Shown here: positions 28,413 to 36,922 of the stretch, one piece after another
Numbering within the stretch: the stretch's first letter is position 1
Layout: each line of letters begins with the position of its first letter
Source: Mycobacterium sp. 1245111.1
GTDB taxonomy: Bacteria > Actinomycetota > Actinomycetes > Mycobacteriales > Mycobacteriaceae
DNA: 64,000 nt
Assembly: GCF_001673405.1 (NCBI RefSeq)
Contig: NZ_LZLV01000102.1
Coordinates: forward strand, 28,065 to 92,064
Direction of reading: 5' to 3'
Notes under the pieces: model-generated
Told to the model about the DNA's origin: nothing
Databases searched by the model: none
Seen by the model: the letters and a program-made list of their open reading frames with translations, nothing else
Made by a program: the position numbers and the translations under genes

Positions 28413-29367
28413 ACGAACTGGCTCGCAGTTCTCGTAGGCCACGCAGGGTCCGAGTGATCATCTCCCGCCGCTCGTCGATCGTCATCGAGTCGTCGAGCGG
28501 GGCGCCCACCCGCACGTAACCCTGCGCCGCCAGGTCGTCGACCAAATACCGCGTCGCGCCGATCGGCAAGGAAAGCCGCGACGCGAGTTCCGCGACCGAT
28601 GGGCTCTGCGCCGACCACGTCAGGATCTGGTCGCGCACATCGTTTTTCCGCCAGGACGGCGGGTTGTCGGCGCTGTCGAGCGCTTCCACCGGAGCCTCGA
28701 GTGCCAACTCGACTCCGGCGTCGATGCGACCCGTCGCCACCGTGAACGGCCGAACCAAGCTCGGCTCGTCCACAGTCTCCGGCTCGGCGAACCAGTCGCT
28801 GGCCGGTTCGCCGATGTCCTTTGGTTGCTGATGGGTCTTGTGGGTGGCCAGGAATCGCAAGGCCTCGTCGGCGTGCACCGATGCACGCACCTCGTTGGCG
28901 ACGACCGTGAGAACGGTGCGGTCGGTGTCGATGACGAATGTGGTCCGCCTGACCGGCAGCACTCGCGCCAGCAGGCCGCGGCGCCGGGTGTGCCGGCCAC
29001 GCCGGGACTCCTCACGCGCGACGACGGATCGACGCAGCTTGGCGAGCCTGCCGCGGCGCACCCCGAACAGTTCCGAGACCACGCTGTCGGTGTCGGAGAG
29101 CAGCGGGTAGTCGAACGAGCGCTGCCGGGCGAAGTGAGCCTGCCTGGTGACGGTGTCGGTGCTGATGCCCACCCGCTGGGCGCCCACCCTGGCGAATTCG
29201 GCGCTCAGGTCCCGGAAATGACATGCCTGGGCCGTGCAGATCGGTGAGGACGCCAGGGGAAAGAAGAAAAGTACGACCGGCCCGGCGGCAAGCAGCGCGG
29301 ACAGCGTTCGGGGCCGACCGGTGTGGTCGTAGAGGGTGAAGTCAGGCGCTTTGTCGCCCGCGATCAT
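28411..29367 (-). CDS. Peroxiredoxin (BCP type) fused to a DUF742-like winged-helix domain
   Basis: 318 aa from the ATG at 29367; a TTG at 29373 is the alternative. Residues 1-160 form an AhpC/TSA domain with the peroxidatic Cys in SSPICTAQACHFRD and a second Cys five residues later, as in atypical 2-Cys BCP enzymes. An Arg-rich insert (REESRRGRHTRRRG) follows. Residues 200-318 (RPFTVATGRIDAG ... PSVAELASRLSLPIGATRYLVDDLAAQGYVRVG) match the DUF742 pattern known from Streptomyces conservons. I do not recall this fusion in M. tuberculosis. Confidence 0.82.
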   Translation of the reverse strand: MIAGDKAPDFTLYDHTGRPRTLSALLAAGPVVLFFFPLASSPICTAQACHFRDLSAEFARVGAQRVGISTDTVTRQAHFARQRSFDYPLLSDTDSVVSELFGVRRGRLAKLRRSVVAREESRRGRHTRRRGLLARVLPVRRTTFVIDTDRTVLTVVANEVRASVHADEALRFLATHKTHQQPKDIGEPASDWFAEPETVDEPSLVRPFTVATGRIDAGVELALEAPVEALDSADNPPSWRKNDVRDQILTWSAQSPSVAELASRLSLPIGATRYLVDDLAAQGYVRVGAPLDDSMTIDERREMITRTLRGLRELRASS

Positions 29368-29373
29368 CGGCAA

Positions 29374-29779
29374 AGACTAACGCGGGAGAGCTCTACGCGA
29401 GCCCGACTTGCATATTCGGCCGGCCTTCGACAGCTCACAGCCGACCCTTTCGGCTGGACACGTGTCCAGCTACGATTCGACGTTAACGCCGACCGATGGG
29501 GCCCCTCGCCACCTCTGATGCCCTTCGATAAGGTCCAGTCGATCCTCAAGATCAACATGATCACGGTTCAGGTCAACGGGAGCCGAACGTTCAAATGGCT
29601 TACAGCATAGAGACATTCGCGTGAGACGACGACGGCGATCTGCTGATCAAAACCTACTACCCGATGCCGGAATCCCTTGGCGCGGAAGCTGTTCCGTATG
29701 CGCACCTTTTGGAAGGGCGGCGGTAAGCGGTGATTGACTCAACCTAGCCGACGGCCCCTGCGAGGCGTTTAATGGGTAC
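29374..29779. other. Non-coding stretch of about 400 bp, possible gene relic
   Basis: No convincing gene. From the ATG at 29595 the frame reads MAYSIETFA-stop-DDDGDLLIKTYYPMPESLGAEAVPYAHLLEGRR-stop, which resembles a short decayed coding remnant. Base composition is lower in GC than the flanks. No hairpin terminator or known RNA was recognised. Confidence 0.4.
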
Positions 29780-30118
29780 ATGGCCCGCGGCACTCATGAA
29801 CAGCGCGAAGAGGCGTTGGCGCTGCGCGAGAGCGAAGTGTCAAGACGCGAGCGTGACGCCGACGAGCGCGACCGTGTCGCCGACGAACGGGACCTCATCG
29901 CCGACGAACGCGAGCAGGCGGCCGACGCCCGAGAGCGGCGCGCTGACGAACGTGAAGGCACCGCAGAGCAGCGTGAGCGCGACAGGTTGCACCGGGCCGC
30001 GGACCACGACGAGCGCCGAGAAGCGACTGCCAGGCGAGAAAACGCCGAAGTGCGGCGTGCGGTAGCCGAAACCCGCCGACGTATCACAACGTCGGACGAC
30101 GACGACACGGCGACGTAG
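29780..30118 (+). CDS. Highly charged coiled-coil protein built of 7-residue repeats
   Basis: 112 aa, almost entirely Arg, Glu, Asp and Ala. Residues 27-68 are six tandem heptads of the type A-D-E-R-(D/E)-x-x. No hydrophobic core, signal or membrane segment exists, so a long single or weakly paired charged helix is expected. Similar Arg/Asp/Glu repeats occur as N-terminal extensions of actinobacterial signalling proteins, but no output domain follows here. The function is unknown; nucleic-acid or phospholipid contact is speculative. Confidence 0.7.
   Translation: MARGTHEQREEALALRESEVSRRERDADERDRVADERDLIADEREQAADARERRADEREGTAEQRERDRLHRAADHDERREATARRENAEVRRAVAETRRRITTSDDDDTAT
29858..29983 (+). 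repeat. Six in-frame 21-bp repeat units
   Basis: Successive 21-nt units beginning GCCGACGA or a close variant start at 29858, 29879, 29900, 29921, 29942 and 29963. Units diverge progressively toward the 3' end, consistent with growth by unequal duplication. Confidence 0.8.
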
Positions 30119-30165
30119 CAAGCGCGACAACGAATGTCGGTGATCGCCTTTACCATCGACGCACG

Positions 30166-30681
30166 ATGAAGATCACCTACCTGTTCCTCCCGATCTACTT
30201 CGGGGTCTTCGCGGGCCTCGTCGGACACAGCGTCAAGGTGGGCCTGGCGGGGGCAGCGGTCGGATTGCTCCTCGCCCTGTTGCTCGCGGCCGAACGTCGG
30301 CGGCCCGACGACGATATGGCGGCGATCGACGCCATGACCGGAGCGGACTTCGAGCACTACGTCGCCGCGCGCCTCGAGCGGGCCGGCTGGCACGTCACCT
30401 TCACGCCGGCCAGCGGCGACTACGGCGTCGACCTGATCGCCCGGCGCGACGACAAGTCGGTGGCCGTGCAATGCAAGCGGCTCGGCAAACCCGTCGGCGT
30501 CGCTGCCGTCCAACAGGTGGTCGCCGGTCCGCGCCACCACGACTGTGCGAAGAGCATCGTGATCAGCAATCAGGAGTTCACCGACGCGGCCAAGAAGCTG
30601 GCGTTCACCCACAACTGCCAGTTGATCGGTCGTCGCGCGTTGCAGGCGTGGGTGCCGCCGCCCGCGCGGCGGGCGGTTTAG
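30166..30681 (+). CDS. Membrane-anchored Mrr-like restriction endonuclease-fold protein
   Basis: 171 aa from the ATG at 30166. Two hydrophobic segments (LFLPIYFGVFAGLVG, LAGAAVGLLLALLLA) form a hairpin anchor. A cytoplasmic Mrr_cat domain follows: MTGADFEHYVAARLERAGW, then GDYGVDLIARRDDKSVAVQCKR, which supplies the D-(E/Q)-x-K nuclease motif, and PVGVAAVQQVVAG. Relatives cleave modified or foreign DNA. No methyltransferase or specificity subunit is nearby, so this is likely a solitary nuclease or a repair factor. Confidence 0.85.
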   Translation: MKITYLFLPIYFGVFAGLVGHSVKVGLAGAAVGLLLALLLAAERRRPDDDMAAIDAMTGADFEHYVAARLERAGWHVTFTPASGDYGVDLIARRDDKSVAVQCKRLGKPVGVAAVQQVVAGPRHHDCAKSIVISNQEFTDAAKKLAFTHNCQLIGRRALQAWVPPPARRAV

Positions 30682-30718
30682 TGGTTGCCTGGTGAGCGGC
30701 TAGGGCACACTCTGGAAG

Positions 30719-31057
30719 ATGGCGACGATGAAGCGAGCGGCGTGGATGTTCGTGCTGGCCCTGTCCGTCACCGGAACCGCCCACGCGGCGCCGATGCCGG
30801 CCTTCCACTGGTGTCCGGGCCAGCCGTGGGATGCGTCCTGGGGCGCCATCTACGACTGGGACTGGAATCAGTGCCACGACTGGCAGCGGGCGGCGGGTCA
30901 GGGCGGTGCAATGGGCAACGGCCCGTGGGGTGTGCCGCCGGTCTGGGCGCCGCCGCAGCCGCCGCCCCCGCCGTGGGCTCCGGGTGCACAGGTGATGTGG
31001 AACATGACCGCCCGCGCCTGGGGATTCTGGAACAACAACATCTGGATGCCGCTCTGA
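30719..31057 (+). CDS. Small secreted Trp/Pro-rich protein
   Basis: 112 aa; the ATG at 30728 (109 aa) is an equally good start. The signal peptide MKRAAWMFVLALSVTGTAHA ends at an AHA-AP cleavage site. The mature protein has a conserved-looking HWCPGQPWD ... DWNQCHDW block with two Cys residues that may form a disulfide, and a poly-Pro stretch. Similar short exported proteins of unknown function occur across mycobacteria. Confidence 0.8.
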   Translation: MATMKRAAWMFVLALSVTGTAHAAPMPAFHWCPGQPWDASWGAIYDWDWNQCHDWQRAAGQGGAMGNGPWGVPPVWAPPQPPPPPWAPGAQVMWNMTARAWGFWNNNIWMPL

Positions 31058-31087
31058 GCGTCTTGTATTCTTGTCGGGGGCCTTACC

Positions 31088-31093
31088 TACTAT
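31088..31093 (+). promoter_or_regulatory. Candidate leaderless -10 hexamer for the VOC gene at 31101
   Basis: TACTAT lies 7 nt before the ATG at 31101 and supports that start over the upstream in-frame one at 31071. Confidence 0.45.
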
Positions 31094-31100
31094 CGCCCCC

Positions 31101-31499
31101 ATGAAATTCGTTTCGACCAGGATCATCACCGCCGACGTCAAGCGGCTCGTCGACTTCTACGAGAAGGTGACCGAGACCGCTGCGGTATGGGGCAACGAGC
31201 TGTTCGCTGAAATCCCCACGCCCGTAGGGACTTTGGCGATCGGCAGCGACAAGACCGTGCCACTGTTCGGAGCCGGCTCCGCCGAACCGGCAGCCAACCG
31301 GACCGCGATCGTCGAATTCCTCGTCGACGACGTGGACGCCGAGTACGAGCGGCTGCGCCCGCACACCGGCGAGGTCGTGACGGCGCCGACGACGATGCCG
31401 TGGGGCAACCGAGCGCTGCTATTCCGCGATCCGGACGGCAACCTCGTCAACCTGTTCACACCGGTCACCGACGAGGCGCGCGCCAAGTTTTGGGTGTGA
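31101..31499 (+). CDS. Glyoxalase/bleomycin-resistance (VOC) family protein
   Basis: 132 aa from the ATG at 31101. It has the paired beta-alpha-beta-beta-beta modules of VOC proteins: TRIITADVKRLVDFYEKV at the start and NRALLFRDPDGNLVNLFTPV at the end, with a terminal Asn/Glu-type metal-site region. The reaction is unknown. It probably stands alone between the secreted protein and the convergent YiiX-like gene. Confidence 0.85.
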   Translation: MKFVSTRIITADVKRLVDFYEKVTETAAVWGNELFAEIPTPVGTLAIGSDKTVPLFGAGSAEPAANRTAIVEFLVDDVDAEYERLRPHTGEVVTAPTTMPWGNRALLFRDPDGNLVNLFTPVTDEARAKFWV

Positions 31500-31514
31500 T
31501 CGCGGCGTGGGCGG

Positions 31515-32210
31515 TCAGTCCGCCACGACTGAGATTTCGCTGCCGAGACGATACGGCGCAATCAACGGTAGATCGTCCCCACTCCAAAACCGGCCAGGAT
31601 CAAACCAATTCGACCGCTTCTCGGTTTCGATCAGCCCCATCTCCTCGTAGGTGACGGCCACCGTCTCTGCGCAGTAGGCGGATTCGAAGCGTCCCTTGCG
31701 TTGCTCGGCCCGTCGCCGGCGGGTCGATTCGCGAACGCGGGCATCGATCCACGGGAGTCCGCGCACCCAGTCATACCTGGTCGGAAGCTGTCCGCGCAGC
31801 CACCGCAGCGTCAGTCGGCTGGTGGACGGGAACGGTGTGCCGTCCATCCGCGCGATGACCCGCAGCAGCCGGTTCTCCTGATCGCGGTCGATGTCGGGCG
31901 TCATCTGCCGGAACCAGCAGCGCTGTCCGTAACGCGTCAGCCAACGCTCGATCGCTTCCCGGGCCTCGTTGAGCTGCACACCGCGATGGTTGGTGCCGGT
32001 CCAGACGTCGGTCAGCTTGTCGCCGAGCTCGGCATGCCACATCAACGGAGGCAGATCCTCGATCGCGACCGTCATGCCGACATGGTTGACCGGGCTGTTC
32101 GACATGGTCTGGATTGCGCGGTCAGGTCCGGAATGCCCGCGGAACAACCAGATATCGCCGGTTCTGGTGTGCTCCAGGGCTTGGCTCACGCTCACGGTGT
32201 GCGTATCCAC
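31515..32210 (-). CDS. YiiX/NlpC-P60-like permuted papain-fold protein
   Basis: 231 aa from the GTG at 32210. GDIWLFRG, NHVGMTVA (candidate catalytic His) and, near the C-terminus, SAYCAETVA (candidate Cys) occur in the His-before-Cys order typical of circularly permuted NlpC/P60 (YiiX, LRAT-like) enzymes. Such proteins act on amide or ester bonds in peptides or lipids. No signal peptide is seen. The substrate is unknown. Confidence 0.78.
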   Translation of the reverse strand: MDTHTVSVSQALEHTRTGDIWLFRGHSGPDRAIQTMSNSPVNHVGMTVAIEDLPPLMWHAELGDKLTDVWTGTNHRGVQLNEAREAIERWLTRYGQRCWFRQMTPDIDRDQENRLLRVIARMDGTPFPSTSRLTLRWLRGQLPTRYDWVRGLPWIDARVRESTRRRRAEQRKGRFESAYCAETVAVTYEEMGLIETEKRSNWFDPGRFWSGDDLPLIAPYRLGSEISVVAD

Positions 32211-32269
32211 TCCCGAACCATATGCACATAGCGTCCCCGCTGCGATGCACTCGCGAATAACCTGAGCCG

Positions 32270-32428
32270 ATGCGCACCGTCTGGAAGTTGCTGGGATTGG
32301 CCGGGGTTGTCGGGGTGGCAGCCGGTGGCGTGCTGGTGGTTCGCGACCAACGGCGCCGACGGGCTTACACGCCCAACGAGATCCGCGACCGACTCCAGCA
32401 GCGCCTGGCCGAAGCGGGTGACGACTAA
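32270..32428 (+). CDS. 52-residue single-span membrane protein
   Basis: Short frame from the ATG at 32270 to the TAA at 32426-32428. A hydrophobic segment ([18 protein letters not shown]) is followed by a basic stretch (RDQRRRRAY) and an amphipathic tail rich in Arg, Gln and Asp. The basic residues after the span predict a cytoplasmic C-terminus. The stop overlaps the convergent cyclase stop by 4 bp. Function unknown; codon use is consistent with a real gene. Confidence 0.65.
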   Translation: MRTVWKLLGLAGVVGVAAGGVLVVRDQRRRRAYTPNEIRDRLQQRLAEAGDD

Positions 32429-33243
32429 GCCGGCGCGACCGCGTATAACCGGTGCTTGCCCGCGAAGCCCTTCAACTCCGCTTCCCGGCCGCCGTCGAAT
32501 TCCAGATCCGCGCAGTCGCTGAGCGCCTTGCGCACGGTGTCGCTCACCAGGACCTCGCCCCCACAGGCTTCGGCTGCCACCCGCGCGGCCATTGCGACGT
32601 TGCGGCCGAAGAGGTCGTCGCCGCGCCGAACCGACCGGCCCGCGTGTATCCCGATGCGTACCCGAATCCCGTTGCGCCCGCGAGGTAATGCACGGAGCCG
32701 TTGTGCATCCCGGTGTAGCGCGTCTTGCATTTCGATGCCACAGCGCACCGCGTCTTCGGCGTGTGCGAACGCGATCATGAAGCCGTCGCCCTGGCTTTTG
32801 ACCACGTGCCCCGAGTGGGCGTTGACCAGCTTGCGAACCTGTTTGTCGTGTTCGCCGATCAACCGCACCCAGGCCCGGTCGCCGACCCGTTCGTTGAGCG
32901 CCGTCGACTCTTCGATGTCGGAGAACAGAATTGCCACCTTGCCGTCGCGCGTGACCCGGGCCAGATCCGGCCGCTCCACTTCGGCCCAGTCGGCGAGGTC
33001 TTCGATCGAGCTGCGCACCGCGGCGCCGAGACCTTCCTTGCGCACCAGGTTCGCGGTCTGCCATACCGTCTTGACGGCTTTCGACCCGAAACTGAGCAGA
33101 TCGGGTTGCCGCTGCAGTTCCTCGGCCACCGCCTTACTGTTGGTCCAGAGCCGCCAGAGCACGCCGATTGCCACCGCTTCGGCCACGACCAGCCCGGCCA
33201 GAACGTAGACCGCGATCATGATGTGGGCAGGCATGTCTCGCAT
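32425..33243 (-). CDS. Membrane-anchored class III adenylate/guanylate cyclase
   Basis: 272 aa; the ATG at 33234 (269 aa) is an alternative start. One N-terminal transmembrane segment ([23 protein letters not shown]) precedes a catalytic domain. It has the metal-binding Asp in [11 protein letters not shown], a second Asp in [12 protein letters not shown] with the substrate Lys before it, and the transition-state Asn/Arg in [11 protein letters not shown]. These residues suggest an active cyclase making cAMP from ATP. It corresponds to Rv1120c (recalled), which I recall as disrupted in M. tuberculosis; here the domain is intact. Confidence 0.88.
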   Translation of the reverse strand: MRDMPAHIMIAVYVLAGLVVAEAVAIGVLWRLWTNSKAVAEELQRQPDLLSFGSKAVKTVWQTANLVRKEGLGAAVRSSIEDLADWAEVERPDLARVTRDGKVAILFSDIEESTALNERVGDRAWVRLIGEHDKQVRKLVNAHSGHVVKSQGDGFMIAFAHAEDAVRCGIEMQDALHRDAQRLRALPRGRNGIRVRIGIHAGRSVRRGDDLFGRNVAMAARVAAEACGGEVLVSDTVRKALSDCADLEFDGGREAELKGFAGKHRLYAVAPA

Positions 33244-33493
33244 CTTCCCTGATCCGTCGCGACTTCCGCAGCGACAGTGCCCAATTCGCCGCGGATTGTC
33301 GCTTTCGCCGATAGCCGGCAGCGAAGCGAAAGGTCAACCGCGCGTGTCCATTTCGAAAACTCTGCCGCGCACGCGTTTGGCAGGCTAACTAAACGGTTAC
33401 GCAAGCTGATCTCCGGTTGTCGGGCCGTACGCCCACGTTTAGGGTTGAACCTGGCCGCGGCGGGTCGACTTAGGCAAAGTGTGGAGGTCCCGA

Positions 33494-34891
33494 TTGGTCG
33501 AATCCGGCGCTCACGCCTCGGACCTGCTGGTGATATTCGGAATCACCGGCGATCTGGCCCGCAAGATGACGTTCCAGGCTCTCTACCGGCTGGAACATCG
33601 GGGGCTGCTGGACTGTCCGATCCTCGGCGTCGCCAGCGACGACATCAGCGTCGACGAGTTGGTCAAGCGGGCCCGCAAGGCCGTCGAGGGCGCCGGCGAA
33701 AAGATCGACAGCACGGTGTTCGACCGATTCGCCAAGCGGCTGTCCTACGTGCACGGCGATGTCACCGATTCCAAGCTCTATGACGCGGTGAAAAGGCAGA
33801 TCGGCTCGAAGCAGCACTGCCTGTTCTACCTCGAGATGCCGCCGTCGCTGTTCGCGCCGATCGTCGAGCACTTGGCCGAGGCCGAGCTGCTGACCGGGTC
33901 GCGGGTCGCGGTGGAAAAGCCGTTCGGCCACGACCTGAAGTCCGCGCTCGAGCTCAACGAGCGACTACGTGCCGTGCTGGACGAGGACCAGATCTTCCGG
34001 GTGGACCATTTCCTGGGCAAGGAACCGGTCGTCGAACTGGAGTATCTGCGCTTCGGCAACATGGCCCTGACCGAACTGTGGAATCGCACGAGCATTTCCG
34101 AAATCCAGATCACGATGGCCGAGAACTTCGGCGTCGAAGACCGGGGCAGCTTTTACGACGGGGTCGGCGCCCTGCGCGACGTCGTGCAGAACCACCTGCT
34201 GCAGGTGCTCGCCGGGGTGGCGATGGAACCGCCCGTCGGGCCGAGCGCGGACGACCTCAACGACAAGAAGGCAGATGTCCTACGGGCGATACCGGCGATC
34301 GACCCGGAGCGCAGCGTGCGCGGCCAGTACCGCGGCTATACCGACATCGACGGAGTCGCAAAGGATTCGGAGACTGAGACGTTCGTCGCGCTGCGGGTGG
34401 AGATCGACAACTGGCGATGGGCCGGGGTGCCGATTTTCCTGCGGGCGGGCAAGGCGCTGACCGAACGGATCACCGAGGTGCGGCTGTTCACGCATCGGGT
34501 GCCGTCGCTGTCGTTCTTGCCGGATCGGCGGCGGGCCGAGCCCAACCAGATCGTGCTGCGCATCGACCCAGACCCCGGCCTGCGCCTGCAGCTGACCGCG
34601 CTCGACGGCGACCGGTGGCGCGACCTTCACCTCGACTCGTCATTCATGGCTGACCTCGGCGAACCACTGTTGCCGTACGAACGGCTGCTGCACGGCGCGC
34701 TGACGGGCGACCATCAGCTGTTCGCCCGCGAAGACGGCATCGAGGAGACCTGGCGGATCGTCCAGCCGCTGCTCGATCACCCCGGCAAGGTCCACCGTTA
34801 CGAGCCCGGCTCGTGGGGGCCGGATGCGGCACGCGAGTTGCTGCGAGGACATCGCGGCTGGCAACAGCCGTGGCTAGCCAATAACCACTAA
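33494..34891 (+). CDS. zwf: Glucose-6-phosphate 1-dehydrogenase
   Basis: 465 aa from the TTG at 33494, preceded by GGAGG at 33483-33487; the in-frame GTG at 33479 lies before that ribosome site. The NADP loop is FGITGDLARK, and the active-site block RVDHFLGKEPV contains the catalytic His region. VAVEKPFGHD completes the substrate pocket. It catalyses the first oxidative pentose phosphate step and pairs with gnd 16 bp downstream. Matches zwf1 (Rv1121, recalled). Confidence 0.95.
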   Translation: MVESGAHASDLLVIFGITGDLARKMTFQALYRLEHRGLLDCPILGVASDDISVDELVKRARKAVEGAGEKIDSTVFDRFAKRLSYVHGDVTDSKLYDAVKRQIGSKQHCLFYLEMPPSLFAPIVEHLAEAELLTGSRVAVEKPFGHDLKSALELNERLRAVLDEDQIFRVDHFLGKEPVVELEYLRFGNMALTELWNRTSISEIQITMAENFGVEDRGSFYDGVGALRDVVQNHLLQVLAGVAMEPPVGPSADDLNDKKADVLRAIPAIDPERSVRGQYRGYTDIDGVAKDSETETFVALRVEIDNWRWAGVPIFLRAGKALTERITEVRLFTHRVPSLSFLPDRRRAEPNQIVLRIDPDPGLRLQLTALDGDRWRDLHLDSSFMADLGEPLLPYERLLHGALTGDHQLFAREDGIEETWRIVQPLLDHPGKVHRYEPGSWGPDAARELLRGHRGWQQPWLANNH

Positions 34892-34907
34892 CCAAGGAGA
34901 ACAGAGC

Positions 34908-35936
34908 ATGCAGCTAGGGATGATCGGCTTGGGCCGAATGGGCGCCAACATCGCTCGCCGCGTGGCCGACCACGGACACGAAGTCGTCGTCTACGACCAC
35001 AGCGACGACGCGGTCAAGGCGATGGCCGGCGAGAAGAACACCACCGGCGTCTTCTCACTCAAAGAGCTGGCCGAGAAGATGTCCGCGCCGCGCGTGGTGT
35101 GGGTGATGGTGCCCGCCGGCACGATCACCTCCTCGGTGATCGAGGAGCTGTCCACCACATTGGACAAGGGCGACATCGTCATCGACGGCGGAAACTCCTA
35201 CTACCGCGACGACCTCAAGCATGCAAAGCTGCTGTCCGAGAAGGGAATTCACCTGATCGACTGCGGTACCAGCGGCGGGGTGTGGGGCCGCGAGCGTGGT
35301 TACTGTCTGATGATCGGCGGCGACGACTACGCCTTCGAACACGCCGAGCCGCTGTTCGCGGTCATCGCCCCGGGAGTCGACGCCGCACCGCGCACGCCGG
35401 GCCGCGACGGTGAGGTCGCCCAGCCCGAGAAGGGTTATCTGCACTGCGGCCCGTCCGGCGCCGGCCACTTCGTCAAGATGGTGCACAACGGTATCGAGTA
35501 CGGGATGATGGCCTCGATCGCCGAGGGGCTGAACATCTTGCGCAACGCCGACGTCGGCAAGCGCATCCAGGAAGGCGATGCCGAAACCGCGCCGCTGTCG
35601 GATCCGCATTGCTACCAATACGAATTCGACATCGAAGACGTCGCCGAGTTATGGCGGCGCGGCAGCGTCGTCGGATCCTGGCTGCTGGACCTCACCGCGA
35701 TCGCCCTACACGAATCACCTGATCTGCACGAGTTCTCCGGCCGGGTCTCCGACTCGGGCGAGGGACGCTGGACGGCGATCGCGGCGATCGACGAGGGCGT
35801 GCCCGCGCCGGTGTTGACCACTGCGCTGCAGTCTCGGTTCGCCTCGCGCAGCCTCGACGACTTCGCCAACAAGGCGCTGTCGGCGATGCGCAAGCAGTTC
35901 GGCGGGCACGCGGAGAAACCCGGCGTCGGCGGCTAG
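34908..35936 (+). CDS. gnd: 6-phosphogluconate dehydrogenase, short decarboxylating form
   Basis: 342 aa, the short class of about 300-340 residues often preferring NAD. The Rossmann loop is GLGRMGANIARR, the substrate block GGVWGRERGYCLMIGG, and HCGPSGAGHFVKMVHNGIEYGMM carries the catalytic Lys. It converts 6-phosphogluconate to ribulose-5-phosphate and CO2. AAGGAG lies just upstream, and the gene follows zwf closely, so both are probably co-transcribed. Matches gnd2 (Rv1122, recalled). Confidence 0.95.
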   Translation: MQLGMIGLGRMGANIARRVADHGHEVVVYDHSDDAVKAMAGEKNTTGVFSLKELAEKMSAPRVVWVMVPAGTITSSVIEELSTTLDKGDIVIDGGNSYYRDDLKHAKLLSEKGIHLIDCGTSGGVWGRERGYCLMIGGDDYAFEHAEPLFAVIAPGVDAAPRTPGRDGEVAQPEKGYLHCGPSGAGHFVKMVHNGIEYGMMASIAEGLNILRNADVGKRIQEGDAETAPLSDPHCYQYEFDIEDVAELWRRGSVVGSWLLDLTAIALHESPDLHEFSGRVSDSGEGRWTAIAAIDEGVPAPVLTTALQSRFASRSLDDFANKALSAMRKQFGGHAEKPGVGG

Positions 35937-35953
35937 CGGGTCGCCGCCATCGG

Positions 35954-36817
35954 CTAGCGCGTCGCGAACGTCACCACCACATCGCTGAAGGCGTCGTTGT
36001 CGTCACCGGCGGCCGTGTGGCCGGCGTCGGCCAACTCGACGAACTCCGCGTTGGGCACGGTGTCGAGGAAGTGCTTCACACCTTCGGGGCTGACCACATC
36101 CGAGAGTTTGCCGCGGATTAACAGCACCGGGATCGTCAGGTCGGCCGCGGCCCGCTCGAAGTTCTCGGTGCGCAGCTCCGGGTCGTCGCCCGGTTTGGTC
36201 ATGAAGGCGGGATCCCAATGCCAGTGCCAGCGGCCGTCGCGCAGTCGGAGGTTCTTCTTCAGTCCTTCCGGGCTGCGCGGCCGGGTCCGGTGCGGCAGGT
36301 AGGCGGCGACGGCGTCGGCGGCCTCCTCCAGGTTGGCGAACCCGTGCAGTCCGCTGAACATGAATTCGCGAATGCGCGCGCTGCCGTTCTTTTCGAACCG
36401 CGGGACGACGTCGACCAGGATCAGCCGGGTGATTCGCTCCGGTCCGGCCCGGTCGGCGACGAGGATGCCGGTCAGCCCGCCCATGCTGGCCCCGATCAGG
36501 ATCACCGGCCGGCCGATGGCGTCGAGGACGTGCATGACGTCGCCGCTCAACGTCTCGATGTCGTAGTCGGCATCGGGCGACCGATCGCTGTCGCCGTGCC
36601 CGCGGCTGTCCAGCGCGACGACATGAAAGCCGTGGTCGGCCAGCACCTGGCCGGTGTTCTTCCAGGAGAACCGGTTTTGGCCACCGCCGTGCAGCATCAG
36701 GACGCTCGGCTTATCGGCTGACACCTCGCTGCCGCGACCCCACTCGTCCGCAACCAGGGTGAGCCCCTGAATCCCGGAAAACTCGACGGTCTTGGGCGTG
36801 TTGCGCACGGCAGTCAC
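35954..36817 (-). CDS. bpoB: Alpha/beta hydrolase (BpoB-like, annotated non-haem peroxidase)
   Basis: 287 aa from the GTG at 36817. The oxyanion motif is LHGGGQNRFSW, the nucleophile elbow GASMGG (Ser) and the catalytic His lies in DAGHTAAGD. It resembles Rv1123c (recalled), historically named bromoperoxidase although such proteins are mostly esterases or hydrolases. It converges on gnd with a 17-bp gap. Substrate not known. Confidence 0.88.
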   Translation of the reverse strand: MTAVRNTPKTVEFSGIQGLTLVADEWGRGSEVSADKPSVLMLHGGGQNRFSWKNTGQVLADHGFHVVALDSRGHGDSDRSPDADYDIETLSGDVMHVLDAIGRPVILIGASMGGLTGILVADRAGPERITRLILVDVVPRFEKNGSARIREFMFSGLHGFANLEEAADAVAAYLPHRTRPRSPEGLKKNLRLRDGRWHWHWDPAFMTKPGDDPELRTENFERAAADLTIPVLLIRGKLSDVVSPEGVKHFLDTVPNAEFVELADAGHTAAGDDNDAFSDVVVTFATR

Positions 36818-36922
36818 GGGCGGTCCTCTCGGTCGATCGCACTTTGACGTTACCCAGATGAGTTTTTACGTTCGCCGGGGTCTACCTCTTCAGACACTCG
36901 CACCCGACTATCAGGAGATGGC

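Noticed and set aside
29323..29610. 95-codon plus-strand frame
   Set aside because: It overlaps the peroxiredoxin start, has no ribosome site and no recognisable motif.
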